Numbered from the stretch's first letter, positions 27,114 through 36,129 are shown. The stretch: 64,000 nucleotides of DNA from Parabacteroides massiliensis (GCF_900155425.1 NZ_LT700189.1:489787-553786); one strand, 5' to 3'. Notes: generated by a model from the letters alone, not told the origin. Program-made: numbers and translations.

Positions 27114-28262
27114 ATGCCCTTATTATACATGCGTACTATAACCCTCATTTATGAACGCCATCATTATCTTTATCGATGGCTAAAACCTATGCTTGCTGCT
27201 CGCAAGGAATTTAAGAAATTAGGATATAAAGTAGAGTATCAAAGTATTGTAGATTACTTTCCTATTTTCCGTGGAAGTCTTCAGAAGAAATTGGAACATG
27301 CTTCTATAAAGTCTGCATGTCAGGGAAAATTTGATATTGTGATGATGGCTTTCCATCACTCCACATCGGATTTTTGCATGAAACTAACAGCTGAAAAGCG
27401 TGCTGAAGTACTGAAGAAAATCAAGGCTCATTGTAATACTCTCGTTTGGTTAGATACAGCGGATAGTACAGGAACTTGTATGTTCGACGTAATGCCATAC
27501 GTTGATCTCTATTTCAAGAAACAGGTACTTAAGAATACTGAAGATTATTGTCGTGATGTATATGGTACACGTACATTTTGCGAATATTATCATGACATGC
27601 TGAAGATTGAGGATGATGTCATTACTCAACGATACTATCCACATACAGAGAAGCAGTATCTGAGTAAACTTCGTGTGGCTTGGAATGTAGGTATAGGTGA
27701 TTTATATGCCGTTAAACCTATTCAACTTATCATGCATCCATTTAGTGTAACGAAACCAAAATTCTTGAGTCCTGATAGTGAGCGTCCGTTGGATGTGCAG
27801 TATCGTGGCAGTGGTTATTCTCCTATTGCAGGCTATCCACGTTCTCGTAGTAGAGAACTGATGATGGAGATGATGGGGGAGTCTATCATCAAAATTTCGG
27901 ACATTACTAAGCGTATACCCAAAGAAGAATTTATCAAGGAAGGACAGAGTTCCAAGTGCATTCTTTCACCTTTTGGTTGGGGAGAGATTTGTGGTCGAGA
28001 CTTTGAGGCATTCGTGTATGGCGGTTGTATGATCAAACAGGACATGAGTCATTGCGTTACTTATCCTAATGCATATCAGCCAGGAGTAACATACGTTCCA
28101 CTTAAATGGGATTTCTCCGATTTCAAAGAAAAACTATCTAAGGCAACTTCTCCAGAATATAAGGAACTTGCTAAAAAAGCACAAGAGTACTACAAGCATT
28201 TCTTTACTCCTGAAGGGCGTATGGATTTTGCTAAACATATTGTGTCAGAATTGGAAAGATGA
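27114..28262 (+). CDS. Glycosyltransferase (CgeB/GT1-like)
   Basis: 382 residues from ATG 27114; a second in-frame ATG at 27129 is equally possible. The C-terminal part, CILSPFGWGEICGRDFEAFVYGGCMI, resembles the donor site of Glyco_trans_1_2 proteins, in which the acidic residue of RDFE sits near the nucleotide. The N-terminal half is less conserved. The stop codon overlaps the ATG of the next acyltransferase (TGATG), so the two are coupled. Confidence 0.75.
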   Translation: MPLLYMRTITLIYERHHYLYRWLKPMLAARKEFKKLGYKVEYQSIVDYFPIFRGSLQKKLEHASIKSACQGKFDIVMMAFHHSTSDFCMKLTAEKRAEVLKKIKAHCNTLVWLDTADSTGTCMFDVMPYVDLYFKKQVLKNTEDYCRDVYGTRTFCEYYHDMLKIEDDVITQRYYPHTEKQYLSKLRVAWNVGIGDLYAVKPIQLIMHPFSVTKPKFLSPDSERPLDVQYRGSGYSPIAGYPRSRSRELMMEMMGESIIKISDITKRIPKEEFIKEGQSSKCILSPFGWGEICGRDFEAFVYGGCMIKQDMSHCVTYPNAYQPGVTYVPLKWDFSDFKEKLSKATSPEYKELAKKAQEYYKHFFTPEGRMDFAKHIVSELER

Positions 28263-28802
28263 TGAAATATATCGAGTGTAAATTGTTGAATAATAGCGAT
28301 TTAAATGCTATTAACAATGGGGGGGGGGAAAATAAAGAACCTTCTATTCAATGAATCTTTTTCTTTTACTTTTTGGTTTCGAATCGGTAGTTGGTTAGAA
28401 TATAGTAATCATGGGTTTTTACGTTTTATATTCACTTTGTTCTATCGAAGAAAAATGCGTAGAACAGGAAGACAAATACCTTTGGGAACACGAATTGGGG
28501 GAGGTTTTAGATTGATTCACTATGGAACAGTTGTAATTCATCGGAAAGCTATAATAGGAAAGAATTGCACAATACTCCATAATGTTACAATAGGAAAGAC
28601 TCATAAAGGCGTTCCTTCTATTGGTGATAATGTCATGATTGGGGCAAATGCTGTTTTGGTTGGACCTATACATGTGGGAAATAATGTTGTGATCGGGGCA
28701 GGAAGTGTAGTCGTGAAAGATGTCCCTGATAATGCTTGTGTTGCTGGTAACCCAGGGAGAATTGTGTCACAAAATGGTTTAATTGCAGGAAAAGGATATT
28801 AA
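28262..28802 (+). CDS. Serine acetyltransferase-like enzyme with a G10 tract near the N-terminus
   Basis: The coupled start ATG 28262 (overlapping the upstream TGA) encodes MKYIECKLLNNSDLNAINN and then enters ten Gs at 28319-28328, after which the frame stops within two codons. Loss of one G (G9) would give a 179-residue protein. In the present length the downstream frame is open from an internal ATG at 28305, so a shorter 165-residue product is possible. The body is a left-handed beta-helix acetyltransferase: GTRIGGGFRLIHYGTVVIH, GKNCTILHNVTIGKT and AGNPGRIVS. It probably acetylates a capsule sugar. Confidence 0.8.
28319..28328 (+). repeat. Poly-G tract (G10) at the start of an acyltransferase gene
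   Basis: Ten Gs including the G of an internal ATG. G9 fits the coupled start at 28262; G10 fits the internal starts at 28305 or 28317. Either length yields a protein, but from different starts. Confidence 0.85.
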
Positions 28803-28804
28803 TT

Positions 28805-29926
28805 ATGAAATACGATTATTTGATTGTTGGTTCTGGTCTTTTTGGAGCTACGTTTGCTTATAAAGCTAAACATGCAGGTAAAAAAGTGCTTGTTATTGAT
28901 AAACGTCCACATCTTGGTGGTAATGTGTATTGCGAGAACATTGAGGGCATTAACGTGCATAAATATGGTGCGCACATTTTCCATACCAACAACAAAGAGG
29001 TATGGAATTTCGTGAACTCTATTGTAGAGTTTAACCGCTACACAAACTGTCCTATGGCAAACTACAAAGGTGAGCTCTACAATTTGCCTTTTAATATGAA
29101 TACTTTCAATCGTATGTGGCCGGAGGTACATACACCAGCCGAGGCTCAAGTAAAGATTGACGAGCAGAAAGCAGAAGCTGTAGCTGCTCTTGATGGTCGT
29201 GAACCACAGAACTTGGAGGAACAAGCACTTTGTCTTGTGGGTAAGGATATTTTCTACAAGCTCATAAAGGAGTACACGGAGAAACAATGGGGACGTGACT
29301 GCAAGGATCTTCCAGCTTTCATTATCAAGCGTCTGCCGGTGCGCATGATCTTCGATAACAATTACTTCAATGACAGATATCAAGGAATTCCTATTGGAGG
29401 TTACAACAAACTGATTGATGGATTGCTTGAAGGAGTTGAATGTGAAATTGGTGTCGATTTCTTCCATTCTGAATACAAAGATTGGCAGAAGTATGCCGAC
29501 AAACTCGTTTATACAGGCGCAGTGGATGAGTATTTTGACTACAAATTAGGTAGGCTCGACTGGCGTACTGTTAGTTTTAAAACTCGTGTAGAGAATACTC
29601 CTAACTATCAAGGAAATGCTGTGGTGAACTACACTAGTCACAATGAACTTTATACTCGTGTGATTGAACACAAACATTTCGAGATGTTTGGTCAGGAGGT
29701 TTATGATTGTTTAAAGACTGTTGTTTCGGAGGAATACTCAACAGAGTATAAGGAAGGCATGGAACCATACTATCCAGTAAATGATGATTGTAATAATGCC
29801 CTTGCTGAGAAATATCGTCAATTGACTGAACAGGAAGAAAACGTCATCTTTGGAGGTCGTCTCGGTCAGTATAAATATTTTGATATGGCTCCAACGATTG
29901 AACAGGTTTTGAATATTATTATCTAA
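28805..29926 (+). CDS. glf: UDP-galactopyranose mutase
   Basis: 373 residues, the standard Glf length. N-terminal FAD-binding YDYLIVGSGLFGATFA, then HLGGNVYCE and HKYGAHIFHTN, the central EKQWGRDCKDLP, and C-terminal FGGRLGQYKYFDM are all family signatures. It converts UDP-Galp to UDP-Galf, so the capsule probably contains galactofuranose. It starts 2 bp after the acetyltransferase stop. Confidence 0.95.
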   Translation: MKYDYLIVGSGLFGATFAYKAKHAGKKVLVIDKRPHLGGNVYCENIEGINVHKYGAHIFHTNNKEVWNFVNSIVEFNRYTNCPMANYKGELYNLPFNMNTFNRMWPEVHTPAEAQVKIDEQKAEAVAALDGREPQNLEEQALCLVGKDIFYKLIKEYTEKQWGRDCKDLPAFIIKRLPVRMIFDNNYFNDRYQGIPIGGYNKLIDGLLEGVECEIGVDFFHSEYKDWQKYADKLVYTGAVDEYFDYKLGRLDWRTVSFKTRVENTPNYQGNAVVNYTSHNELYTRVIEHKHFEMFGQEVYDCLKTVVSEEYSTEYKEGMEPYYPVNDDCNNALAEKYRQLTEQEENVIFGGRLGQYKYFDMAPTIEQVLNIII

Positions 29927-29934
29927 TAATTATT

Positions 29935-30394
29935 ATGTCAGTTAAACACTTTTTTGAAGTTTATTCTCCCAAGCGCATGTGGAGAAAGATTTGGTTAGGT
30001 CTTGCTGGACTTCCTATGCTTCCTCAATATCGAGCTAAGTTCCTGAAAATGGGGGGGGGTAAATATTAAAGGACGAGCTTTGGTTTATGGTGGAACGTTA
30101 ATTGATACAGTTGCTCCAGACAAAATTTTTATTGGTAATAATGTAGCAATTACAGCAGGTACAAAGATATTGACCCATTATCTTGATCCAACATCAAAAG
30201 GCAGAAGATTTCGGATCGGAGAGGTCCGTATAGAGGACGATGTATTCATCGGAGTGAATGTAGTAATTTGCAATTCGGTTACTATAGGACAAGGGGCTAT
30301 TATAGGAGCCGGTAGTATTGTTACAAAAGATATTCCACCATACCAGGTATGGGCAGGTAATCCTGCAAAATTCATAAAAGAAAGAGAACACTAA
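29935..30394 (+). CDS. Hexapeptide acyltransferase (maltose/galactoside acetyltransferase-like), frameshifted at a G9 tract
   Basis: From ATG 29935 the frame reads MSVKHFFEVYSPKRMWRK, enters nine Gs (30051-30059) and stops at 30069. The conserved hexapeptide half is open in another frame to 30394: GNNVAITAGTKILTH, GVNVVICNSVTIG and YQVWAGNPAKFIK. Loss of one G (G8) joins them as LKMGGVNIKGRALVYGG, the usual GGV-IKG entry to this fold, giving 152 residues. As given, the gene is out of frame. It lies between glf and a glycosyltransferase gene. Confidence 0.82.
30051..30059 (+). repeat. Poly-G tract (G9) inside an acyltransferase gene
   Basis: Nine Gs directly after an ATG. G8 restores the frame. 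It is the third such tract within 4.5 kb, all three in acyltransferase genes. Confidence 0.85.
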
Positions 30395-30403
30395 TAGGAA
30401 TAT

Positions 30404-31456
30404 ATGAAGAGAATTTCAATTCTTGTATCGACAATAGATTCAGGAGGGGCGGAAAAACAAGCGGTATTACTTGCTACCCATCTATCAAAACGGACAGATG
30501 TGAATTTGATTGTGTTGTATGGTGATTATCCGGAATATAAATACAATGTGGATTTACTTGCTGAAAGTAATGTGAAAGTTCATAAGCTCTTTGGCAATAT
30601 GCTTTCGAAGATGGGGCATATTAGGAATATTTTGAAAGAGACAAAAACAGATGTGCTACTGAACTACCTTACAATGCCTGATTTTGTAGGTTCGTTCGTA
30701 GGCCGTATGTGTGGTATAAGGGTATATAATGGCATACGTAATTCTCGCCTACCCAAAGGTAAGATGTTAATGGAGAAGTTGGCGCATAATCTGTGGGCTA
30801 CTGGCACTATTTACAACTGCTATTCGGGTGCGGATTATTTCGGAAATCTTGGCTTTCATAAGAGCAAGAACATCGTAATACCGAACTGTTTTCCCAATAT
30901 AGCCGAACCTATAGCTCGCCAAGAACATAAGGTGAAAAACATCATTACAGTCGGTCGTTTTGACCCGCAGAAGGATTATGAGACGCTTATAGCAGGTGTT
31001 GCCCTATTGGAGCGGAACGACTTCCGTCTTAGCATCGTAGGATATGGCTCACTTGAAGGACAGATTAGAAATTGGGTGAAGGAATATGGCATAGAAAAGA
31101 AGAGCGACATATACATTAAGCCAAATAACGTATTTGAATTAGAACAGAATGCTGATATTTATCTCTCTACCAGTCTTTTTGAAGGTACGAGCAATAGTAT
31201 CATGGAAGCTTTAAACTGGAGTTTGCCAGTAGTGGCAACCAATGTGGGTGACAATGATCATTTAGTAATAGATGGAGAGAATGGGTTTCTGCATCCTATA
31301 GGTGACGTGAATGGAATAGCTGCGTCACTCTGTCGTCTGTTGGATTCTTCTGACTTACGCAACAAAATGGGACAGAAAAGCAATCAGATTCTCAGAGAAA
31401 GTTATTCATTGGAGTTATTCGAAAGGAGATACATGGATTTAATAGAAGGACGTTAA
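30404..31456 (+). CDS. Glycosyltransferase family 4
   Basis: 350 residues. Opens with ISILVSTIDSGGAEKQAVLLA, the classic GGAE acceptor-domain start, and has ITVGRFDPQKDYETLI and the donor motif STSLFEGTSNSIMEAL. It is a retaining GT-B enzyme (WbpY/WsaE-like in general), expected to extend the lipid-linked oligosaccharide. It follows the third acyltransferase by 9 bp. Confidence 0.87.
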   Translation: MKRISILVSTIDSGGAEKQAVLLATHLSKRTDVNLIVLYGDYPEYKYNVDLLAESNVKVHKLFGNMLSKMGHIRNILKETKTDVLLNYLTMPDFVGSFVGRMCGIRVYNGIRNSRLPKGKMLMEKLAHNLWATGTIYNCYSGADYFGNLGFHKSKNIVIPNCFPNIAEPIARQEHKVKNIITVGRFDPQKDYETLIAGVALLERNDFRLSIVGYGSLEGQIRNWVKEYGIEKKSDIYIKPNNVFELEQNADIYLSTSLFEGTSNSIMEALNWSLPVVATNVGDNDHLVIDGENGFLHPIGDVNGIAASLCRLLDSSDLRNKMGQKSNQILRESYSLELFERRYMDLIEGR

Positions 31457-31463
31457 ATAGTTT

Positions 31464-32561
31464 ATGAGAACAGTATTCATAGGTGCGCATGAGGATCCGA
31501 ATGGGATCAACTCTTATACCTTTAACCTTGCACTTGCCCTAAAAAAATGTGGCTTCGAATCATTGGTGATGGCGTTTGGTTCGTGTAACAAAATAACAGA
31601 CTATAAAGGTGTCACCATAAAACAATACAAGACTCATGGTGGTACAATCACGAGTCTTCCTACTTTATATTTCAAGTCAATACCTTATCTGATTAAACAC
31701 CGTAAAGAGATAGATATGGTATCGTATCAGACAGTGACGTATTCTGTGATACCTGCGTTTATCGCTCGACTGTTTGGAATGAAGACTTGTGCAATAATTC
31801 ATAGTCTGCCAGAGGATAGTCCAAAGCATAGTGCAAAGAAGAAGAAAATTATGGTAACCACAATGAAGATTGCCCTTGCATTTACGCGCAATGTGATTAC
31901 CGTCAGCCATACTAAGGCGCAGGAAGTGTATGAGCGATACGGAAAGAAATGTAGGGTGTTACCTTGTGGTGTGTTTATGCCTGAAGTAAAAGAATTGAAT
32001 ACTAATGTTCTGGAGAAGAATGGCATCAATGTAGGTAAGTTTTTCTTGACGATAGGACGTATAGATCCTATCAAGAACTATGAAGTACTGATTGACGCTT
32101 TTAAGCAGCATGATTATGGTGAGTATCAACTGGTGATAGGTGGCGATGTTAACAATGCTTACGGAAAAACAGTCGTGGAACGTGCAGCAGGTTGCAAGAA
32201 CATCATATTTCCAGGGATTGTATGTGGGGATACTAAAAGCGCATTGTTAAAAAACTGTATGGCTTATTGTTTAGTATCTTCTTCGGAAGGATTACCTATT
32301 GCTCTTCTTGAGGGTATGTCGTATGGGAAGATTCCTGTAGTGACTCGCATTCCTTCCATCATGGAGGTTCTGGAAAAATACAAAATTGGTCTTTGGAGTG
32401 AGGTGAAGAATGTAGGACAGTTGGCTGCTAATATGCAGACTGTGGAGAATGACTATGAGAATTTGAAAGAACAAGGTGAGAAAGCTCGTAAAATAGTAGA
32501 AAAGAATTATACATGGCCGCAGATATGTGACCAATATTTGAATTTGGTAAAAGAATTTTAA
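31464..32561 (+). CDS. Glycosyltransferase family 4
   Basis: 365 residues. The N-terminus MRTVFIGAHEDPNGINSYTFNLA is an acceptor-domain start; TIGRIDPIKNYEVLIDAF and SSSEGLPIALLEGMSYGKIPV form the donor-binding domain. It is the fifth and last transferase of the cluster, 7 bp after its neighbour and 3 bp before the epimerase gene. Specificity unknown. Confidence 0.87.
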   Translation: MRTVFIGAHEDPNGINSYTFNLALALKKCGFESLVMAFGSCNKITDYKGVTIKQYKTHGGTITSLPTLYFKSIPYLIKHRKEIDMVSYQTVTYSVIPAFIARLFGMKTCAIIHSLPEDSPKHSAKKKKIMVTTMKIALAFTRNVITVSHTKAQEVYERYGKKCRVLPCGVFMPEVKELNTNVLEKNGINVGKFFLTIGRIDPIKNYEVLIDAFKQHDYGEYQLVIGGDVNNAYGKTVVERAAGCKNIIFPGIVCGDTKSALLKNCMAYCLVSSSEGLPIALLEGMSYGKIPVVTRIPSIMEVLEKYKIGLWSEVKNVGQLAANMQTVENDYENLKEQGEKARKIVEKNYTWPQICDQYLNLVKEF

Positions 32562-32564
32562 GAT

Positions 32565-33557
32565 ATGAACATATTGATTACTGGAGTCCACGGTTTTGTA
32601 GGCTCAAACTTGGTAAAATATCTCGCCAAGGAGAATACAATATATGGGTTGGACATTGTACAACCTCAGAAGGATGGTGTGATGTGTACTTTCAGTTGGG
32701 ATGCATTAGACGTTGAAAATGGACTACCTGAAATTGATGCCATTATTCATTTGGCAGGAATGGCACATGACACTCGCAATAAGAGTGCTGCTGATGTTTA
32801 CTTTAAGGTGAATACAGGACTGACGCAGAAAATCTTCGATTGGTATATGGCTTCACCAACTGCCAAGAAGTTTGTATTTTTCTCTACGGTGAAGAGTGCT
32901 GCCGACCGTGTGAAGGGTGAATTCCTGACCGAAGAATGTGTGCCTACACCTGTGGGTCCTTATGGAGAGAGCAAGATTAAGGCGGAGGACTATATCATCA
33001 AAAAGTTTGCGCCGAAGGCTCTTAAACGTCCGTTCCACAATTTTGATGATAGCGATAGTATTGTATCGGATAAACAAGTTTACATCATACGCCCTTGCAT
33101 GATTCATGGTCCTGGTAATAAGGGTAATTTGAATATGTTGTATGGTGTGGTGAAGAAAGGCATTCCTTGGCCATTGGGAGCGTTTGAGAATCGTCGCTCG
33201 TTTACTTCTATTGGTAATCTTTGTGTTGTGATAGAAGGGTTGTTGACAAAGTCTGTTCCTTCGGGTATATACCACATGGGTGATGACGAAGCTCTCTCAA
33301 CCAACGAACTTATTGAGGTGATTTGTGAGGCAATAGGTAAGAAAGCACACATCTGGCGCATTCCGAAAGGGCTGATGAATGGTGTGGCAAAGGTGGGCGG
33401 TTGGTTACACCTGCCGTTGAATCCTCTCCGTATGCAGAAACTCACGGAAAACTATGTGGTGAGCAACAAGAAGATCAAATCTGCATTGGGTATTGATGCG
33501 ATGCCGATTCGTGCCAAGGATGGTCTGATTGATACAATCCGGAGCTTCGGAAAGTAA
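32565..33557 (+). CDS. NAD-dependent nucleotide-sugar epimerase/4-reductase (WbpV/WreQ-like)
   Basis: 330 residues, an extended SDR with ITGVHGFVGSNLV, FFSTVKSA and catalytic YGESK. In Bacteroidales capsule loci this gene almost always precedes the WbpL-like transferase, as here. The family reduces UDP-4-keto-6-deoxy-GlcNAc to UDP-QuiNAc or UDP-FucNAc, matching the WbpM-like dehydratase that opens the locus. The precise epimer is not readable. Confidence 0.82.
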   Translation: MNILITGVHGFVGSNLVKYLAKENTIYGLDIVQPQKDGVMCTFSWDALDVENGLPEIDAIIHLAGMAHDTRNKSAADVYFKVNTGLTQKIFDWYMASPTAKKFVFFSTVKSAADRVKGEFLTEECVPTPVGPYGESKIKAEDYIIKKFAPKALKRPFHNFDDSDSIVSDKQVYIIRPCMIHGPGNKGNLNMLYGVVKKGIPWPLGAFENRRSFTSIGNLCVVIEGLLTKSVPSGIYHMGDDEALSTNELIEVICEAIGKKAHIWRIPKGLMNGVAKVGGWLHLPLNPLRMQKLTENYVVSNKKIKSALGIDAMPIRAKDGLIDTIRSFGK

Positions 33558-33713
33558 ACGCTTGTTGAAAAGAGTTCAAGTATGATGCGTGATTATTGCA
33601 AGCAAAACGATATAGAATCAAAAACTATCTATTTTAGGTATACACACGATTAAAAGATTTCACCAATATAGATATACGAATATAGTATTGATAGTAAGTA
33701 ATAACAAAACGAA

Positions 33714-34703
33714 ATGAAAATGTATATTTTAATTTTTTTCATACTCTTATTGGCAGAACTTATTTATTTCCGTATTGCAGATAAGTGTAACATCATCGAT
33801 AAACCCAATGAGCGTTCATCTCATTCGATGATTATCTTACGTGGTGGTGGTATTATTTTTTTGGTTGGTGCATGGGTATGGAGCGGATTTTATGGTTTTC
33901 AGTATCCGTGGATGTTGGCGGCGGTGACTTTGGCTGCTGGGATATCGTTTGTGGATGATATTCATAGTTTGCCAGACTCAGTGCGTCTTGTAGCGCAGTT
34001 TGTAGCTATGGGGTTGATGTTCCATCAGTTGGATATTTTGCATTTGGATATGTGGTGGATCGTGATTCTTGCATTGATCGTGTGCGTGGGAGCGACGAAT
34101 ATTATCAATTTTATGGATGGAGTGAATGGTATTACGGGAGGATATTCTTTGGCGGTGCTTGTTCCTTTGTTGTTGATGAACAAAAAGATACATTTTATGG
34201 AGAGTTCTTTTTTGATTGTCATGATCCTGTCTGTACTGGTATTTTGTTTGTTCAATTTCCGTCCTAAAAATCGGGCGAAGTGTTTTGCCGGGGATGTGGG
34301 AAGTATCGGGATCGCTTTTATCTTATTGTTCTCTATCGGGAAATTGGTGATGCAGACCGGAGATATAACTTGGCTGTCTTTTCTTGTGGTGTATGGTGTG
34401 GACGGTTGCCTTACGATCTGTCATCGGATAATGCTTCATGAAAACTTAGGTGAAGCACACCGAAAACATGCATACCAGTTGATGGCGAACGAATTGAATA
34501 TGTCTCATCCTGTGGTCAGCCTTATTTATATGGTGTTGCAGTTGGCTGTTTCTTTGATTATGGTATATGTGTTACCGGATCAGGCGGTTGTTCATTGGGT
34601 TTATTTGGGAATCGTGATCGTCTTGCTGGCTGTAGCTTATCTTGTGTTTATGAAGAAATATTATCATCTGCACGAGAAATATCTTGAATCATTGAAGAGA
34701 TGA
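33714..34703 (+). CDS. Undecaprenyl-phosphate sugar-1-phosphate transferase (WbpL/WecA family)
   Basis: 329 residues with about 10-11 membrane segments. Family motifs are FVDDIHSLP, NIINFMDGVNGITGGY and AGDVGSIGIAF (the Asp-rich magnesium/nucleotide loops), with LGEAHRKHAYQ in the C-terminal cytoplasmic loop. It starts the repeat unit by moving HexNAc-1-P (probably QuiNAc/FucNAc) onto undecaprenyl phosphate. It ends the capsule locus after a 156-bp gap. Confidence 0.92.
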   Translation: MKMYILIFFILLLAELIYFRIADKCNIIDKPNERSSHSMIILRGGGIIFLVGAWVWSGFYGFQYPWMLAAVTLAAGISFVDDIHSLPDSVRLVAQFVAMGLMFHQLDILHLDMWWIVILALIVCVGATNIINFMDGVNGITGGYSLAVLVPLLLMNKKIHFMESSFLIVMILSVLVFCLFNFRPKNRAKCFAGDVGSIGIAFILLFSIGKLVMQTGDITWLSFLVVYGVDGCLTICHRIMLHENLGEAHRKHAYQLMANELNMSHPVVSLIYMVLQLAVSLIMVYVLPDQAVVHWVYLGIVIVLLAVAYLVFMKKYYHLHEKYLESLKR

Positions 34704-34771
34704 TTGAACCGAGCATGATTTTGAGATTAATGGGCGAGTATATGTGAGTACGAATAATAAATAGATGAGTG

Positions 34772-34927
34772 ATGTTGGAGTTGCCGGAAGGAAAAGAGGA
34801 ATTGACCGGGCGTCTTTCGCAGGTGTTGGAGGAGCGTTTGGATGAGCTTTGGGAGTCGGGGGTGTTGGATCAGGAGAGGTTGGATGAGGTGAGGGGGATG
34901 CATCTTCGTACGGAGTTGTTCTTGTGA
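34772..34927 (+). CDS. Possible 51-residue acidic helical protein
   Basis: ATG 34772 opens a 51-residue Leu/Glu-rich frame (GKEELTGRLSQVLEERLDEL) with coiled-coil character. It lies in a 400-bp gap between the WbpL-like gene and the next gene. No family is recognised; it may be a remnant or a small gene. Otherwise the gap holds nothing but a promoter box at 34994. Confidence 0.3.
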   Translation: MLELPEGKEELTGRLSQVLEERLDELWESGVLDQERLDEVRGMHLRTELFL

Positions 34928-34993
34928 TGGGTATTATTGGAGAAGAGGGGCAAGAATTGTAGAAGGAGGGGGGTGCCGGAAGGAAATAATCCT

Positions 34994-35001
34994 TATATTT
35001 G
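34994..35001 (+). promoter_or_regulatory. -7 box before the 142-residue repeat protein
   Basis: TATATTTG, an exact TAnnTTTG match, 100 bp before the start at 35102. No clear -33 box. Confidence 0.4.
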
Positions 35002-35101
35002 CTTCCTTAACAATGATGATTGTGGGGACGGTGACTTCTGATGTTTGTGACTTTGTCGATTGGAGGTTGGGTTGGTGATAAATTGGAAAATGTAAGATGA
35101 T

Positions 35102-35530
35102 ATGAATATTCTGGGCATAGATGCTTTACGTGCTGATATTTTTAAGGAACTTATGAAGTTGGATAAGGAAAAGTTGTCTGAGGTTTATAAGTTTGTTAAA
35201 AAACTGGCTTCAAAAGAGGCTTCTGAAGTGCAGTTGTTGCAAGATATATTGGATAAATCTGCTGATTACGCAGTTAAAGCTTATGAACGGGGTGATTTCC
35301 GGTCTACTGAGGAAGTTATGGGGCTGCAAGGTGATAAACTTCGGGAAGGGCATAGGTTCGTTAAGTCTTTGGTTGATATTCGTGAAACGAAAGATAAAGA
35401 ATATGTGATGCCTGATGATTTGTTGCAAAAAGTGGCCGAATATACCATGAAAAACATAGAAAATGAGGGATCGTACTACACAACAGATGAGGTTGATGAA
35501 TATATAAATAGAAGAATGGGTTGGAAGTGA
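35102..35530 (+). CDS. Hypothetical protein with an internal duplication
   Basis: 142 residues, mostly helical and charged. Residues about 24-70 and 78-135 are two diverged copies of one unit: KLSEVYKFVKKL...ILDKSADYAVKAYERGDFRSTEEV against KLREGHRFVKSL...LLQKVAEYTMKNIENEGSYYTTDEV. The unit ends in a (S/T)T(E/D)EV motif before a possible partner-binding tail (INRRMGWK), reminiscent of small antitoxin-like proteins, but no toxin is next to it. Function unknown. Confidence 0.55.
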   Translation: MNILGIDALRADIFKELMKLDKEKLSEVYKFVKKLASKEASEVQLLQDILDKSADYAVKAYERGDFRSTEEVMGLQGDKLREGHRFVKSLVDIRETKDKEYVMPDDLLQKVAEYTMKNIENEGSYYTTDEVDEYINRRMGWK

Positions 35531-35601
35531 ACAAGATGGTCTGGAGAAAATATTGATAGGAAACAGGGGGTGTCCCTTGAAAAATTGAATAGTTGAATAG
35601 T

Positions 35602-36027
35602 ATGGAGATACAAAGGATTGATAAGGAGTTGCTTGCGGGGCTTCATCGGGAGGCGGTGGCGAGTGAGCGGAGGCGGATGAATTTTGATTTGCGTACTTCG
35701 GGACGGGATCAGAGCCAGAGGATGCTTAATGCGTTGGAGCCGGGGACGGTCGTTCCGGTTCACCGGCATGCGGAGACGGCGGAAACGACGGTCTGCATAG
35801 AGGGGTGGCTGGATGTTGTCCTCTATGACGAGGTGCCCGCTACGGATGGGGCCGAAGGGGAACGGAAATTCATGGAGGTCTCGCGCGTGACCCTTTGCCC
35901 GCGCGAAGGCAAATACGGCGTGCAGATTCCCTTGGGCGTATGGCATAGCGTGGACGTCAAAGAGCCAAGCACCATCTTCGAAGCCAAAGACGGCGCTTAT
36001 GTGAGCGCTTTGTCGCCGAGCAAATAA
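35602..36027 (+). CDS. WbuC-family cupin metalloprotein
   Basis: About 141 residues from ATG 35602 (a TTG three codons upstream is less likely). A single cupin with PVHRHAETAETTVCIEGWLDVVLYDE carrying the HxH...E metal ligands and IPLGVWHSVDV the last His. WbuC proteins sit in O-antigen and capsule loci of many bacteria; the reaction is not established. Its place at the edge of this capsule locus fits that pattern. Confidence 0.8.
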   Translation: MEIQRIDKELLAGLHREAVASERRRMNFDLRTSGRDQSQRMLNALEPGTVVPVHRHAETAETTVCIEGWLDVVLYDEVPATDGAEGERKFMEVSRVTLCPREGKYGVQIPLGVWHSVDVKEPSTIFEAKDGAYVSALSPSK

Positions 36028-36102
36028 AAGTCGCGGAATTTGCGCGGGAGGTGTTTCTGGCAACAAAAGAGGGGATTTCCGGTTTGATATTGTTTTTTGG
36101 GT

Positions 36103-36110
36103 TATCTTTG
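36103..36110 (+). promoter_or_regulatory. -7 box before the AAA ATPase gene
   Basis: TATCTTTG matches TAnnTTTG 20 bp before ATG 36130; TTTG at 36083-36086 lies 16 bp upstream, a slightly short -33 spacing. Confidence 0.5.
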
Positions 36111-36129
36111 TAATCTTATTAAGTCGATT

